A stretch of 6,383 nucleotides of DNA from Holosporaceae bacterium UBA3830 (GTDB lineage: Bacteria > Pseudomonadota > Alphaproteobacteria > UBA3830): positions 1-6,383 of the forward strand of contig DGIE01000049.1 in assembly GCA_002393025.1 (NCBI GenBank), written 5' to 3'. The translations under genes and the position numbers were made by a program. Below are positions 5,959 to 6,383 of the stretch, piece after piece. How positions within the stretch are numbered: position 1 is the first letter of the stretch; every line of letters starts with the position of its first letter. Below the pieces are notes generated by a model. It had not been told where the DNA came from. It was given only the letters and a program-made list of their open reading frames with translations, and searched no databases.

Positions 5959-6383
5959 TTAGCTCGCAGTTACCTTCACCAATATAGATGGTCTCAAGCA
6001 CAACGGCAGCGGGTTGGACTGCGTGTGGATATCGATACCGCGATCGAACTTGCGCGCTTCTTGCTTTGCGTACAATGGCAAGCCAAGAGTATTGACGGTT
6101 TCATTGAAGTCCGCCGGAGCAAAGTAAGTAACGAAGCTCTGAGCAGTTCCAAGAGGGAAACAGTGTCCTTCGCCGGAAGCAATGAATCTTCTGACATTGC
6201 CGGCTGCGTCACTCGCTTGTCCACGGTATTCCTCGAACACAATTCCTCCGAATGGGAACCCACTGCGCATATCGTTTCTGAGAGCCGCTCCGTCCTGCCA
6301 TCTCTCGTAGGCTTCTTTTACCTTTGAGTGAGAGGTCAACGCGTCGAAGAATTCTGCAGATACCAAACAATGAACATCCGTCA
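5959..6383 (-). CDS. Major capsid protein, lambda gpE family (5' end cut by window edge)
   Basis: This is the C-terminal 141 residues of the shell-forming protein, beginning TDVHCLVSAEFFDAL at the window edge. Family landmarks are FFDALTSHSKVKEAYERWQDG, then FPFGGIVFEEYRG, FIASGEGHCFPLG, FVTYFAPADFNETVNTLGLPLYAK and the ending FDRGIDIHTQSNPLPLCLRPSILVKV. Together these are characteristic of Phage_cap_E proteins. Lambda gpE has about 341 residues, so roughly the first 60% lies outside the window. A TTG at 6364-6366 could be mistaken for a start, but the frame is open above it and the family motif continues through it, so it is an internal Leu codon. GC is about 52%, clearly above the next gene downstream. 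The stop TAA is followed two bases later by the next ATG. Confidence 0.93.
   Translation of the reverse strand, partial: TDVHCLVSAEFFDALTSHSKVKEAYERWQDGAALRNDMRSGFPFGGIVFEEYRGQASDAAGNVRRFIASGEGHCFPLGTAQSFVTYFAPADFNETVNTLGLPLYAKQEARKFDRGIDIHTQSNPLPLCLRPSILVKVTAS

Noticed and set aside
5957..6001. GTG start at 6001 for the head-tail joining protein
   Set aside because: No SD precedes it and it would overlap the capsid gene by 43 bases; the ATG at 5956 directly follows the capsid stop.
6364..6366. TTG as the start of the capsid gene
   Set aside because: The frame is open upstream to the window edge and the capsid family requires far more N-terminal sequence.
1..6383. Headless R-type tailocin rather than a phage
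   Set aside because: A capsid protein and a head-tail connector are encoded in line with the tail genes.
1..6383. Hidden accessory or defence system in the module
   Set aside because: Structural genes account for nearly all bases; no cargo gene, direct repeat array or mobile element is visible.

Overview
The window is a stretch of a tailed-phage or prophage structural module, with every credible gene on the minus strand, so it is read from right to left. Virion morphogenesis genes fill it almost end to end. They are joined by ATGA-type overlaps or very short spacers, as in one late transcription unit. Two genes are cut by the window edges: the major capsid protein on the right and a DUF4815 tail protein on the left. 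The host cannot be named from this sequence. P2-type baseplate genes, Shine-Dalgarno starts and moderate-to-low GC (about 40%, very uneven) fit a Gram-negative, probably proteobacterial, host.

Layout in transcription order. 6383-5959: C-terminal part of a lambda gpE-type major capsid protein. 5956-5639: small head-tail joining protein of lambda gpFII / Gifsy-2 type. 5642-5088: lambda gpZ-like tail completion protein. 5091-4624: probable tail terminator. 4631-4020: baseplate spike gpV. 4020-3958: candidate 20-codon micro-ORF. 3970-3635: gpW (T4 gp25-like wedge). 3638-2823: gpJ. 2826-1666: gpI with a long C-terminal extension. 1582-1097: small tail protein of a poorly characterised phage family. 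1087-1: DUF4815 protein, open at the left edge.

The genes assemble one particle: a lambda-type shell and neck joined to a contractile P2-type tail. V-W-J-I is the P2 order, so the sheath, tube and tape-measure genes would be expected beyond the left edge, after the fibre region. The capsid and connector genes argue for a complete phage and against a headless tailocin.

There is no evidence for a new defence or accessory system. The least ordinary signals are small: the strongly SD-preceded micro-ORF between V and W, coupled to a hairpin over the gpW SD; a Cys-x-Cys at the tip of the gpV spike; the large gpI extension; and gene-by-gene GC changes suggesting mosaic assembly. No tRNA, CRISPR array, insertion sequence, attachment site or convincing terminator was seen. 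The only noncoding gap over 50 bases is 1583-1665.
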